Shown piece after piece: positions 24,889-32,211 of a stretch of DNA of 51,126 bases. Positions within the stretch are counted from its first letter, which is position 1, and each line of letters starts with the position of its first letter. Source of the stretch: Intrasporangiaceae bacterium (GTDB lineage Bacteria > Actinomycetota > Actinomycetes > Actinomycetales > Dermatophilaceae); assembly GCA_021324575.1 (NCBI GenBank), contig JAJPIW010000080.1, positions 1 to 51,126 of the forward strand. The letters are read 5' to 3'. The notes under the pieces were generated by a model. It was not told the origin of the DNA and did no database searches. It saw nothing but the letters and a program-made list of their open reading frames with translations. The position numbers and the translations under genes were made by a program.

Positions 24889-26679
24889 GTGCAGGAGTCG
24901 TCCACCGCCCTCATCGCACCGGCGACCACGACGGGCACCCTCGCCGACCTGGCGTTCCGCAACGCCGAGCGCAGCCCCGGGCGGATCGCGTTCACCAAGC
25001 GGGTCGGGTCCGGGTGGGCGGACGTGACCGCGGCGCGCTTCCGCGACGAGGTGACCGCGCTGGCCAAGGGTTTCGTCGCGAGCGGCATACGGACCGGTGA
25101 CGCGGTCGCGATCATGAGCAAGACCCGCTACGAGTGGACCCTCGCCGACTGTGCGCTGTGGGCCGTCGGCGCGATTCCCGTCCCGATCTACGAGACCTCC
25201 TCGGCCGAGCAGGTGCAGTGGATTCTCCAGGACTCCGGCGCGGTCGGTGCGGTCCTGGAGTCGGCCGCGCACAAGGCGCTCGTCGACCAGGTCCGGGGCG
25301 AGGCGCCCGCGCTGCAGCAGGTGTGGGTCCTCGACGACGGCGCGGTCGCCGCCCTCACGCGCGCCGGCACCGACGTGGCCGACGACGCGCTGGGAGCCGC
25401 TCGCGAGGGCCTGGACCGGACCAGCCCGGCCACCCTGATCTACACCTCGGGCACGACGGGCCGCCCCAAGGGGGTCGTCCTCAGCCACGGCAACTTCCTC
25501 GACCTCGCCGAGAACTGCTCGGACAAGCTGGCCGAGGTGGTCCGCGCCGACGGGTCCTCCACACTGCTCTTCCTCCCCCTCGCCCATGTCTTCGCCCGGT
25601 TCATCGAGGTCCTCGCGCTCGAGGCGGAGGTCCGGATGGGCCACTCCTCGGACATCAAGAGCCTGCTCGCCGACTTCGCCGCGTTCCGGCCGACCTTCAT
25701 CCTCGCCGTCCCCCGCGTCTTCGAGAAGATCTACAACTCCTCCGAGGCCCAGGCGACCGCGGGCGGCAAGGGCACCATCTTCACCAAGGCGGCCGCGACG
25801 GCCATCGCCTGGTCCGAGTCCCTCGACAGCGGCCGCACCCCCCTCGCGCTCAAGGCGCAGCACACGGTGTTCGACAAGCTCGTCTACGCGCGGCTGCGCG
25901 CTGCCATGGGCGGGCAGGTCGCGTATGCCGTGTCCGGCGGCGCGCCGCTCGGGACCCGGCTCGGTCACTTCTTCCGCGGGATCGGCGTCACCATCCTGGA
26001 GGGCTACGGCCTCACCGAGACCACCGCGCCGGCCACCGTCAACCTCCCGGACCGGATGAAGATCGGCACCGTCGGGCTCCCCCTTCCGGGCGTGTCGATC
26101 GGCATCGCCGACGACGGCGAGGTGCTCATCAAGGGCATCAACGTCTTCTCGGGCTACCACCACAACCCGGAGGCGACCGCTGAGGCGATCCAGGACGGCT
26201 GGTTCCACACCGGCGACGTCGGGGAGCTGGACGGCGACGGGTTCCTGCGGATCACCGGACGCAAGAAGGAGATCCTCGTGACCGCCGGCGGCAAGAACGT
26301 CGCCCCGGCCGTCCTGGAGGATCGGCTCCGCGCCCATCCGCTCGTGTCCCAGTGCCTCGTGGTCGGCGACCAGAAGCCGTTCATCGGCGCCCTGATCACC
26401 CTCGACGACGAGATGCTGCCCGGCTGGGCCTCCAACAACGGCCTCACCGGGCTCACCCCCGAGCGAGCCCGCACCAACGAGGCCGTGCTCGCCGAGCTGC
26501 AGAAGGCCGTCGACGACGCCAACCTCGCGGTCTCCAAGGCCGAGTCGATCCGCAAGTTCGCCGTCCTCGACACCGACTTCACCGAGGAGAACGGCTACCT
26601 CACCCCCTCGCTGAAGCTGAAGCGCAACATCATCATGCGCGACTTCGCCGACGAGGTCGAGGCGTTGTACGGCGGGTGA
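24889..26679 (+). CDS. fadD15: long-chain fatty acid-CoA ligase (FadD15 type)
   Basis: 596 aa, AMP-forming. ATP-binding P-loop ATLIYTSGTTGRPKGVVLSH, motif GYGLTETTAPATVN, the aspartate in GWFHTGDVGELDGDGFLRITGRKKEILVTAGGKNVAP, and a C-terminal lysine in GYLTPSLKLKRN. It activates long-chain fatty acids as acyl-adenylates then acyl-CoA. It corresponds to Rv2187. The GTG start is taken because GAAGGAG lies directly upstream; a TTG 18 bases earlier overlaps that site. The stop overlaps the next GTG by four bases. Confidence 0.93.
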   Translation: MQESSTALIAPATTTGTLADLAFRNAERSPGRIAFTKRVGSGWADVTAARFRDEVTALAKGFVASGIRTGDAVAIMSKTRYEWTLADCALWAVGAIPVPIYETSSAEQVQWILQDSGAVGAVLESAAHKALVDQVRGEAPALQQVWVLDDGAVAALTRAGTDVADDALGAAREGLDRTSPATLIYTSGTTGRPKGVVLSHGNFLDLAENCSDKLAEVVRADGSSTLLFLPLAHVFARFIEVLALEAEVRMGHSSDIKSLLADFAAFRPTFILAVPRVFEKIYNSSEAQATAGGKGTIFTKAAATAIAWSESLDSGRTPLALKAQHTVFDKLVYARLRAAMGGQVAYAVSGGAPLGTRLGHFFRGIGVTILEGYGLTETTAPATVNLPDRMKIGTVGLPLPGVSIGIADDGEVLIKGINVFSGYHHNPEATAEAIQDGWFHTGDVGELDGDGFLRITGRKKEILVTAGGKNVAPAVLEDRLRAHPLVSQCLVVGDQKPFIGALITLDDEMLPGWASNNGLTGLTPERARTNEAVLAELQKAVDDANLAVSKAESIRKFAVLDTDFTEENGYLTPSLKLKRNIIMRDFADEVEALYGG

Positions 26680-28028
26680 CTGGTCTGACGGCAGCCCCCG
26701 CCGCGAGGAGCACGACGACCGGGGGCGCCGTGGTGTTCGGGGTCCTGTGGACGGCCGGACTCGCGGCCATCCAGTGGAGCGTGGTGCGCTACCGCCCCCT
26801 CATCGTGGTCGTCCTGACCATCGTCGTCGTGGCCCTTGGCGTGTGGATCGGCCGCGGGTCGCGGTTGCGGATCACGCCGGTGGTGGCGAGTGCAACCATC
26901 GCCATGGGTGGCCTGGTCACGCTGGTCGTCCCGCTCTTCACCTATCTGGCCGGCGGCTGGCGCGTCGCCGCCGAGGCCACGTTGTTGGTGGGCGCTGCCG
27001 CGTGTTCCGCAGCGTTGCTGCTCCGGCACCGGTGGCCGGGCATCGGGGCGTCGGTCGTGGGTGCCGCCCTGCTCGCCCAGGTCGTGGTCGCCTCGATCGC
27101 CATCCTCGGCGACCCCGCACCGCACATCGACGTCTGGTATGTCCTCCAGCAGGCCAGTGATGTCCTCGGCCACGGTCAGAACATCTACTCGGCCCACTGG
27201 ACCGGGTCACCCGGCACCGCCGACTCCTTTCCGTACCTGCCCATGACGGCCGTCCTGCTCGCACCCGGTCGGTGGCTCTTCGGCGACGTCCGCTGGTCGA
27301 TGACGGGGTGGTTCGTCGTCGGGGTCGTCGGCCTGCTGGGCTTCCTCAAGGACCTGTCGCCCTCGCGCCGGTGGCTCGTCGGTGCCGCCGCCGCCCTGGT
27401 CGTCTTCGCGCCGGGCACGCTGACCCAGACCGAGCAGGCCTGGACCGAGCCGCTCCTCTTCACCGCTGTCGTGTGGTGGGCACTCCTCGTGCGGCGGGGG
27501 CATGCCTGGTGGGCCGTGATCCCGCTCGTGGTCGCGTGCGCGACCAAGCAGCACATCGTTCTCCTCCTCCCCGTCGCCGCCGTGTGGGCGCCCTTCGGCT
27601 GGCGCCGGACCGTTGCGACGGCAGCCGGGGTCGGGGTCGTCGTCCTGCCGTGGTTCCTCGCCTCACCCGCCGACTTCCTCGGTGATGCGGTGATCGGTTC
27701 TGCGGTCGGGCGTCCGCTGCGTTTTGCCGACACGTGGGTCATCATGTGGCTCCACATCACCGGGAGCGCACCGCCGCAGCTGCTCACGCTGGTCGTCGTG
27801 CTTGCCGCCACCGCCGCAGCCGCCGTCTTCATCCGTCGTCGCCAGCCCTCGGTCGACGTCATCCTCCGCATCACGGCGTGGTTGCTCCTCGTCCTCAACC
27901 TGGCCAACAAGCAGGCGTTCTACAACCAGTACTGGCTCAGCGCCGCACTCATCGCCGCTTCCCTGGCCGCCGGAACTCCCGAGCCCGAGTCACGGGTCGA
28001 CCGCCGAACACCGGCCCGGACCGGCTGA
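26676..28028 (+). CDS. polytopic membrane protein, GT-C/GT87-like glycosyltransferase
   Basis: 450 aa with about twelve hydrophobic helices. The loop after helix 5 (DPAPHIDVWYVLQQASDVLGHGQNIYSAHW) carries the acidic/His cluster and Gly-x-N/D-x-Y pattern seen in polyprenyl-phosphate-dependent mannosyltransferases. PYLPMTAVLLAPGRWLFGDVR and ATKQHIVLLLP are further family-like segments. The likely reaction is sugar transfer from a lipid carrier to a cell-envelope glycan on the outer face. Its GTG is coupled to the fadD stop (GTGA). The last 20 residues are hydrophilic and basic. Confidence 0.75.
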   Translation: MTGLTAAPAARSTTTGGAVVFGVLWTAGLAAIQWSVVRYRPLIVVVLTIVVVALGVWIGRGSRLRITPVVASATIAMGGLVTLVVPLFTYLAGGWRVAAEATLLVGAAACSAALLLRHRWPGIGASVVGAALLAQVVVASIAILGDPAPHIDVWYVLQQASDVLGHGQNIYSAHWTGSPGTADSFPYLPMTAVLLAPGRWLFGDVRWSMTGWFVVGVVGLLGFLKDLSPSRRWLVGAAAALVVFAPGTLTQTEQAWTEPLLFTAVVWWALLVRRGHAWWAVIPLVVACATKQHIVLLLPVAAVWAPFGWRRTVATAAGVGVVVLPWFLASPADFLGDAVIGSAVGRPLRFADTWVIMWLHITGSAPPQLLTLVVVLAATAAAAVFIRRRQPSVDVILRITAWLLLVLNLANKQAFYNQYWLSAALIAASLAAGTPEPESRVDRRTPARTG

Positions 28029-28037
28029 TCACAAACC

Positions 28038-28118
28038 CCAGCGAGCGCTCTGCGCTGGAGTGTTCGTTTGTCGCAGGAGTGGCCGACATGTCGGCCACTC
28101 CTGCGACAAACGAACACT
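28038..28118. repeat. 60-bp perfect palindrome with adjoining hairpin
   Basis: Positions 28059-28118 are a loopless perfect palindrome, beginning AGTGTTCGTTTGTCGCAGGA and centred on GACATGTC at 28088/28089. Immediately left is a smaller hairpin, CCAGCG (28038-28043) with CGCTGG (28053-28058). The pentamer TGCGC occurs just outside each end (28051-28055, 28119-28123). It lies 30 bases beyond the glycosyltransferase stop. A terminator role is possible, but the length and perfection are unusual and there is no U-tract. Confidence 0.75.
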
Positions 28119-28150
28119 TGCGCGAGTTCACCACCCTGCGGGCCTCAGTT

Positions 28151-28202
28151 CCAGGGGCCCGGGTTCGGTGCTCCGCCCTCCGGTCGATCCCGGCTCCCCT
28201 GG
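28151..28202 (+). repeat. long imperfect hairpin downstream of the palindrome
   Basis: CCAGGGG (28151-28157) pairs with CCCCTGG (28196-28202), extended inward by CCCGGG with CCCGG. It may be part of the same termination region or a leader structure. Confidence 0.35.
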
Positions 28203-28232
28203 ATGATCTGGCTCACCCCTGCCTGACCTCCT

Positions 28233-28258
28233 CCTAACTTACGGTAGCGTAGGTTAGG
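28233..28258 (+). promoter_or_regulatory. TetR-like operator before the lipase-like gene
   Basis: A 26-base imperfect palindrome: CCTAAC-T-TACG-GTAG-CGTA-G-GTTAGG, with 22 of 26 positions symmetric. Its size and TACG/CGTA core suit a TetR-family dimer. It ends 42 bases before the ATG at 28301, where it would overlap the promoter. No TetR gene is nearby. Confidence 0.6.
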
Positions 28259-28300
28259 TGGCCGGATCGTCCGGTCCACCGCCGAGTTTCGGGAGCAGCA

Positions 28301-29512
28301 ATGCGGGACAACGAGATTCGCGAGGCGGGGGCCCTCGTGGGAATCGCCCTTCGGGAGGTCTCTCGGGGGGTGGAGCGGGTGCACGGCTCCATCGCCCACC
28401 GGGTCCGCGGCGCCCTGCGCCGGGCCGCGGGCGAGACCGTGGTGCCGACCGCCTCGGGCACCGGGACGGTCACGAGCCTGTCGTATGCCGCGGTCGGCGT
28501 CGGCCTGTCCGGCGCCTCCCGTCTCGTCGGAGCCGTCTGGGCGCGGAAGGGGGCTGACGACCGTCCGGCGGGCGACACTGCCGGCCGGGTCCTGGCGATG
28601 GTCAACGGTTCGCACGGACACCTCTTGGCGGCCCGACGCTCGCCACTGGCGCTCCAGACCTCGGTGCGGCACGAGGGGCGCGATGTCGAGACCTCCGCCA
28701 GTGCATTGCGTGCTGCCTGGCCCGACGCGACGAGCCAGATCGCCGTCTACGTCCACGGACTGGTCGTCAGCGAACGGGAGTGGAACGCCCCGGCCACGAC
28801 CGACGGCGCCGGAGCTGGACGCGCGGATCGCGAGGGTCGGGTGTCGTTTCCCCGCCTGCTGTCCGAGGAGCTCGGGCTGACCCCGATAACAGTCCGCTAC
28901 AACACCGGACGGCGGATCGCGGACAACGGCAGGGACCTGTCGACCCTCCTGGGCCAGGTCATCTCGGGCTGGCCGGTGCCGGTGACGCGAGTCGTCCTCA
29001 TCGGGCACTCGATGGGGGGACTCGTATGCCGGTCGGCTCTTGCGGAGCCGGCCGTGCCGGACGGCGACTGGCGGGACCTGGTCTCTGACCTGGTGACCCT
29101 TGGCAGCCCACACGAAGGGTCCTGGCTCGAGCGGGCCGTGGTGCGCCTGAACCCGCACCTGCACCGGGTGTCGGAGGCGGCGTGGCTCGCTGAGCAGATC
29201 GACGGGCGCAGCGACGGCATCCGCGACCTGGTCGGGATCCCCATCGGCCGGCCGAGCCGCTCGGTCCGTGAGCGCGCCGTCGTCGCGACGGTTGCGGGCG
29301 CCGGACGGGTCGGACGGACCTTCGGGGATGCCCTGGTCGGCATCGACAGCGCCAAGGGTGACCTGTCCGACGCCGACGTCGCCGTGATCACCGGGTTGCA
29401 CCATCTGGCGCTGCTGCACGACCCCCGAGTCGGTGACCAGCTGCTGACCTGGCTCACCGACACCGCCGGCACGGGTGCCCAGTCCGGGGTGGTCGGCCCG
29501 CGCGCGTGCTGA
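28301..29512 (+). CDS. alpha/beta-hydrolase, PGAP1/lipase-like
   Basis: 403 aa. The nucleophile elbow is in VVLIGHSMGGLVCRSAL (catalytic Ser in GHSMG); the oxyanion strand is in AVYVHGLVVSEREW; an acid and His may be supplied by VSDLVTLGSPHEGSW and the C-terminal GLHHLALLHDP. The first 90 residues form an extra helical region (IREAGALVGIALREVSRGVERVHGSIAHRVRGAL). There is no signal peptide, so it should act in the cytosol on an ester lipid or polymer. GGGAG precedes the ATG. The TetR-like operator suggests induction by a fatty or acyl ligand. Confidence 0.85.
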   Translation: MRDNEIREAGALVGIALREVSRGVERVHGSIAHRVRGALRRAAGETVVPTASGTGTVTSLSYAAVGVGLSGASRLVGAVWARKGADDRPAGDTAGRVLAMVNGSHGHLLAARRSPLALQTSVRHEGRDVETSASALRAAWPDATSQIAVYVHGLVVSEREWNAPATTDGAGAGRADREGRVSFPRLLSEELGLTPITVRYNTGRRIADNGRDLSTLLGQVISGWPVPVTRVVLIGHSMGGLVCRSALAEPAVPDGDWRDLVSDLVTLGSPHEGSWLERAVVRLNPHLHRVSEAAWLAEQIDGRSDGIRDLVGIPIGRPSRSVRERAVVATVAGAGRVGRTFGDALVGIDSAKGDLSDADVAVITGLHHLALLHDPRVGDQLLTWLTDTAGTGAQSGVVGPRAC

Positions 29513-29531
29513 CGGCTGCGGCGCCTCCCGG

Positions 29532-30950
29532 TCAACGGGCGCCGGTCACTCGCCGGACCTCGGCCAGCCACCGGGACGTGAAGGCAGCAGGTGTCTCGCC
29601 GAGCACCTTCGCGAAGGCTGCGGTCGTGGCTGCCTCGACGTCGCCGTCCGAGCCGGCGCTCGCGCAGTCGGCATAGAAGCGGGTCAGCCCGTCCGCACCC
29701 ACCGACCGGTCGATGAGCCGGGCCGCCAGCCAGGCTTGGTTGTAGGTCGGGGCGATCGTCGTCGTGGCGGCGTCGAACTGGCCGTCGACAGGTAGCGCCC
29801 GGGGCAGGCCGGCGGCCTTGACCTGTGCGACCAGCGCCTCGGCGATCTTGACGTCCGGCAACGAGTCCGTGCTGTAGCCCACGAGCTCGGCGGTCCCCTC
29901 CGACACCCAGGCGGGCACCCGCCCCGGCAGGGAGGAGCGGACGGCGACGTGCGTCGACTCGTGGGTGAGCACGACGTCGCGACCTGCCGGCTGGAGGTCG
30001 GCGAACGCGGCCGGGTTGACGACGATCCGGTCGCTATGCGCCGTCGAGCCGATGTCGATCGGCCCGTCCGTGACAGCCGCGACCTGGCTGATGTCACCCT
30101 GCTGAGCGCTCAGCTGGGCCTGCATCTGCGGCACGGTGGCCGGTGCGACGACGACCAGCCGGCGCGGCCACGGCCGCTTCCAGTACCCACTCACGCGCGG
30201 CACCGCCGCGTCGGCGATCCGGAGGTAGGAGCGGAGGGTCGCCTCCGTGACGTTGCCCATCACCAGGCTCGTCGCGGACCTCACGACGCGCAGCCCGGGC
30301 AGGTCCCACGGCTGGGTCTGGCTGCCCCCGTCGACGTCGTCGGCCAGCCGCCAGCCCGCGCTCGTCCGCACCGCCGTGAAGTAGGTGTCGAACGCGCGCG
30401 GCCCGGTGTCGTAGCCGGTGAGCCGGTAGCGACCCTCCACGCGAGCGACCCACGCTCCGCGCCCCAGCTCGGTCACCCGGTCGGTCGACAGCGGCGGGGC
30501 GACCTGGACGGTGCCGTACTCCACGCCAGCCACTGGGAGGAGAGCCATGGCGTCGTATGCCGCGAGCTGCCTTGTCCCGTAAGCAGATCGCGGGTCGGCG
30601 AGAGTGGCGGTGAAGGCCGCTCGGTCGTGCCCGGTGATGGCGCGTGCGCGCGCATCCAGGAGTGCGGCCAGAGCCGCCTCCCGCTCCGGCCCATCGGTCG
30701 TCGCAGGGCCGTCACCGTCGGAGGTGGACCTCGACGTGGAACCGGTCCCACCCCCGGAGGGCGACCCGGAGCACCCTCCAAGCCACAGCGCCCCGATCCC
30801 ACCGGTCACGACGACCTTTCGGGTGACGCCCGGCGGCTCCTCGCCCGGCGCTTCGCCCGGCTCCCCGTCCGGCCGACCGTCGACCGACAGCCCGCTCTCC
30901 TCGGACGCCAGGTCGCCACGAGCGGCAGGCGTGAGCAACCGACGGATCAC
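29532..30950 (-). CDS. lipoprotein-like protein with HExxH metallopeptidase motif
   Basis: 472 aa. A 42-residue polar, acidic N-terminus is followed by a hydrophobic stretch with a lipobox-like end (VVVTGGIGALWLGGCSG). A long beta-rich region (about 75-240) resembles a nuclear-transport-factor-like domain. The C-terminal part has DVVLTHESTHVAVRSSLPGRVPAWVSEGTAELVGY: HESTH with a downstream glutamate in EGTAEL, the gluzincin / peptidase-MA pattern. It probably is a surface zinc peptidase. The unusual cytosolic-looking extension before the lipobox makes either membrane anchoring or a later start possible. Confidence 0.75.
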   Translation of the reverse strand: MIRRLLTPAARGDLASEESGLSVDGRPDGEPGEAPGEEPPGVTRKVVVTGGIGALWLGGCSGSPSGGGTGSTSRSTSDGDGPATTDGPEREAALAALLDARARAITGHDRAAFTATLADPRSAYGTRQLAAYDAMALLPVAGVEYGTVQVAPPLSTDRVTELGRGAWVARVEGRYRLTGYDTGPRAFDTYFTAVRTSAGWRLADDVDGGSQTQPWDLPGLRVVRSATSLVMGNVTEATLRSYLRIADAAVPRVSGYWKRPWPRRLVVVAPATVPQMQAQLSAQQGDISQVAAVTDGPIDIGSTAHSDRIVVNPAAFADLQPAGRDVVLTHESTHVAVRSSLPGRVPAWVSEGTAELVGYSTDSLPDVKIAEALVAQVKAAGLPRALPVDGQFDAATTTIAPTYNQAWLAARLIDRSVGADGLTRFYADCASAGSDGDVEAATTAAFAKVLGETPAAFTSRWLAEVRRVTGAR

Positions 30951-30956
30951 CCGGTC

Positions 30957-30962
30957 ATGCTA
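30957..30962 (-). promoter_or_regulatory. -10 box of the HExxH lipoprotein gene
   Basis: TAGCAT on the minus strand, six bases before the GTG start, no Shine-Dalgarno. This supports the early GTG over a later start near the lipobox. Confidence 0.55.
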
Positions 30963-30988
30963 GGGGCGGCCCCTCCGACGCGCAGGCA

Positions 30989-31246
30989 TCAGCCGACCTG
31001 CTCCTGCCACCGGGCATCGGGGTCGGACACCACCCGCACCTGCTGGGCGCCGACCGGCGACAGCAGACCTGAGGACACGAACCGGTCGACACAGGCCCGG
31101 TCCTCGGGGTCGAGGACGAGCTCGAGCCCAGTCCGCGGCGTCGACCGGTCGATGACCGGCAGCTGTGCGAGGGCCGTGACCATGCACCCGTCACAGTGGA
31201 TGTCGCGCGCCGGGCAGGTCGTGCAGTCAACTCTCATCGACTCCAT
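30989..31246 (-). CDS. small Cys/His-motif protein, function unknown
   Basis: 85 aa. The N-terminus has the pattern C-x2-C-x6-C-x2-C with an adjacent His (VDCTTCPARDIHCDGCMVTAL), a likely zinc or Fe-S knuckle. The rest contains LDPEDRACVDRFVSSGLLSPV, helical, and ends DPDARWQEQVG. GGGAG lies six bases before the ATG; a second in-frame ATG three codons later is possible. It resembles a short conserved actinobacterial protein usually near NlpC/P60 genes, but no such peptidase is here. Function unknown. Confidence 0.75.
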   Translation of the reverse strand: MESMRVDCTTCPARDIHCDGCMVTALAQLPVIDRSTPRTGLELVLDPEDRACVDRFVSSGLLSPVGAQQVRVVSDPDARWQEQVG

Positions 31247-31341
31247 GGCGTGCTCCCTTCGTGTTGTCGTTGTCACCAACGCTAGGAGAGACCACCGACA
31301 GCCCACCGGGCCTGATGAGCGACGAACCACGGGTGCCCGGC

Positions 31342-32142
31342 TCAGACCCGGGCGAGCACCTCGCCGTGGACGATGACGAACCAGCCGTCGGGTGCCGCGC
31401 CCCACTCCTGCCACGCCGCGGCATACGACGCGAGGTCGGCGTCGCTGCGGCCGGCCTCCCGCGCCTGGTCCGCGAACGCCGACTGCAGCGCCCGCGCCTG
31501 CCACGACTCCGACCACCAGCGGCGGGACTCCGGGGTGGCGTAGCACCACGTCGACGCCGAGCCCTCGGCCTGGACCAGCCCCGCCTCCAGAGCCCAGGAC
31601 AGCAGCCGACGCCCGGCATCGGGCTCGGCGCCGTTGCCCCGGGCCACCGCGCGATAGGTGTCGAGCCACGCCGTCAGCCCGTCGGCCGGCGGCCACCACG
31701 TCATCGCCCCGTAGTCCGCGTCCCGCACCGCGACCAGGCCACCGGGACGGCATACGCGACGCATCTCGCGCAACGCGCCCACCGGATCGGCGAGGTGCTG
31801 CAGGACCTGGTGTGCGTGGACGACATCGAAGGAGCCATCGGCCCAGGGAAGGTCCATGACGTCGGCCTGCTCGAACCGCGTTGTCCGGTCACCGCGTTCG
31901 GCCGCTGCAGCCCGCGCGACCTCGAGGACGTCAGGCCCCGGCTCGATCCCGACGACCTCACCGGGTGCCACGGCCGAGGCCAGGTCGAGGGTGATCGACC
32001 CCGGGCCGCAGCCGATGTCGAGCACCGTCATCCCCGGCGTCAGGTACGGGAGCAGGTATGCCGCGGAGTTGGCGGCCGTGCGCGTCGCGTGGGCGACGAC
32101 GACCGAAGGGTGGTGGCCGTGGGTGTAGCGAGCAGTGGTCAT
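31342..32142 (-). CDS. class I SAM-dependent methyltransferase
   Basis: 266 aa. Motif I VLDIGCGPGSITLDLA, motif II acidic residue in VVGIEPGPDVLEVARAAA, ADVMDLPWADGSFDVVHAHQVLQHLADP, then MRRVCRPGGLVAVRDADYG. This is the UbiE/methyltransf_11 arrangement; the C-terminal 100 residues (SWALEAGLVQAEGSAS, WYATPES-like) resemble small-molecule methyltransferases. The substrate is unknown. The ATG is chosen because CAGGAT lies six bases before it; a GTG 21 bases upstream would include that box. Confidence 0.88.
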   Translation of the reverse strand: MTTARYTHGHHPSVVVAHATRTAANSAAYLLPYLTPGMTVLDIGCGPGSITLDLASAVAPGEVVGIEPGPDVLEVARAAAAERGDRTTRFEQADVMDLPWADGSFDVVHAHQVLQHLADPVGALREMRRVCRPGGLVAVRDADYGAMTWWPPADGLTAWLDTYRAVARGNGAEPDAGRRLLSWALEAGLVQAEGSASTWCYATPESRRWWSESWQARALQSAFADQAREAGRSDADLASYAAAWQEWGAAPDGWFVIVHGEVLARV

Positions 32143-32148
32143 CGACTC

Positions 32149-32154
32149 ATCCTG
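32149..32154 (-). promoter_or_regulatory. -10 box of the methyltransferase gene
   Basis: CAGGAT on the minus strand, six bases before the ATG. Back-to-back with the uvrC-like promoter. Confidence 0.45.
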
Positions 32155-32198
32155 CGTCGCCACCCGCGCGCCTCGCAGGCCGTGTCAGTGCTCGGACC

Positions 32199-32204
32199 TA
32201 GCGT
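32199..32204 (+). promoter_or_regulatory. -10 box of the DnaQ-UvrC gene
   Basis: TAGCGT, seven bases before the ATG; no Shine-Dalgarno. Confidence 0.5.
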
Positions 32205-32211
32205 CGTCGTC

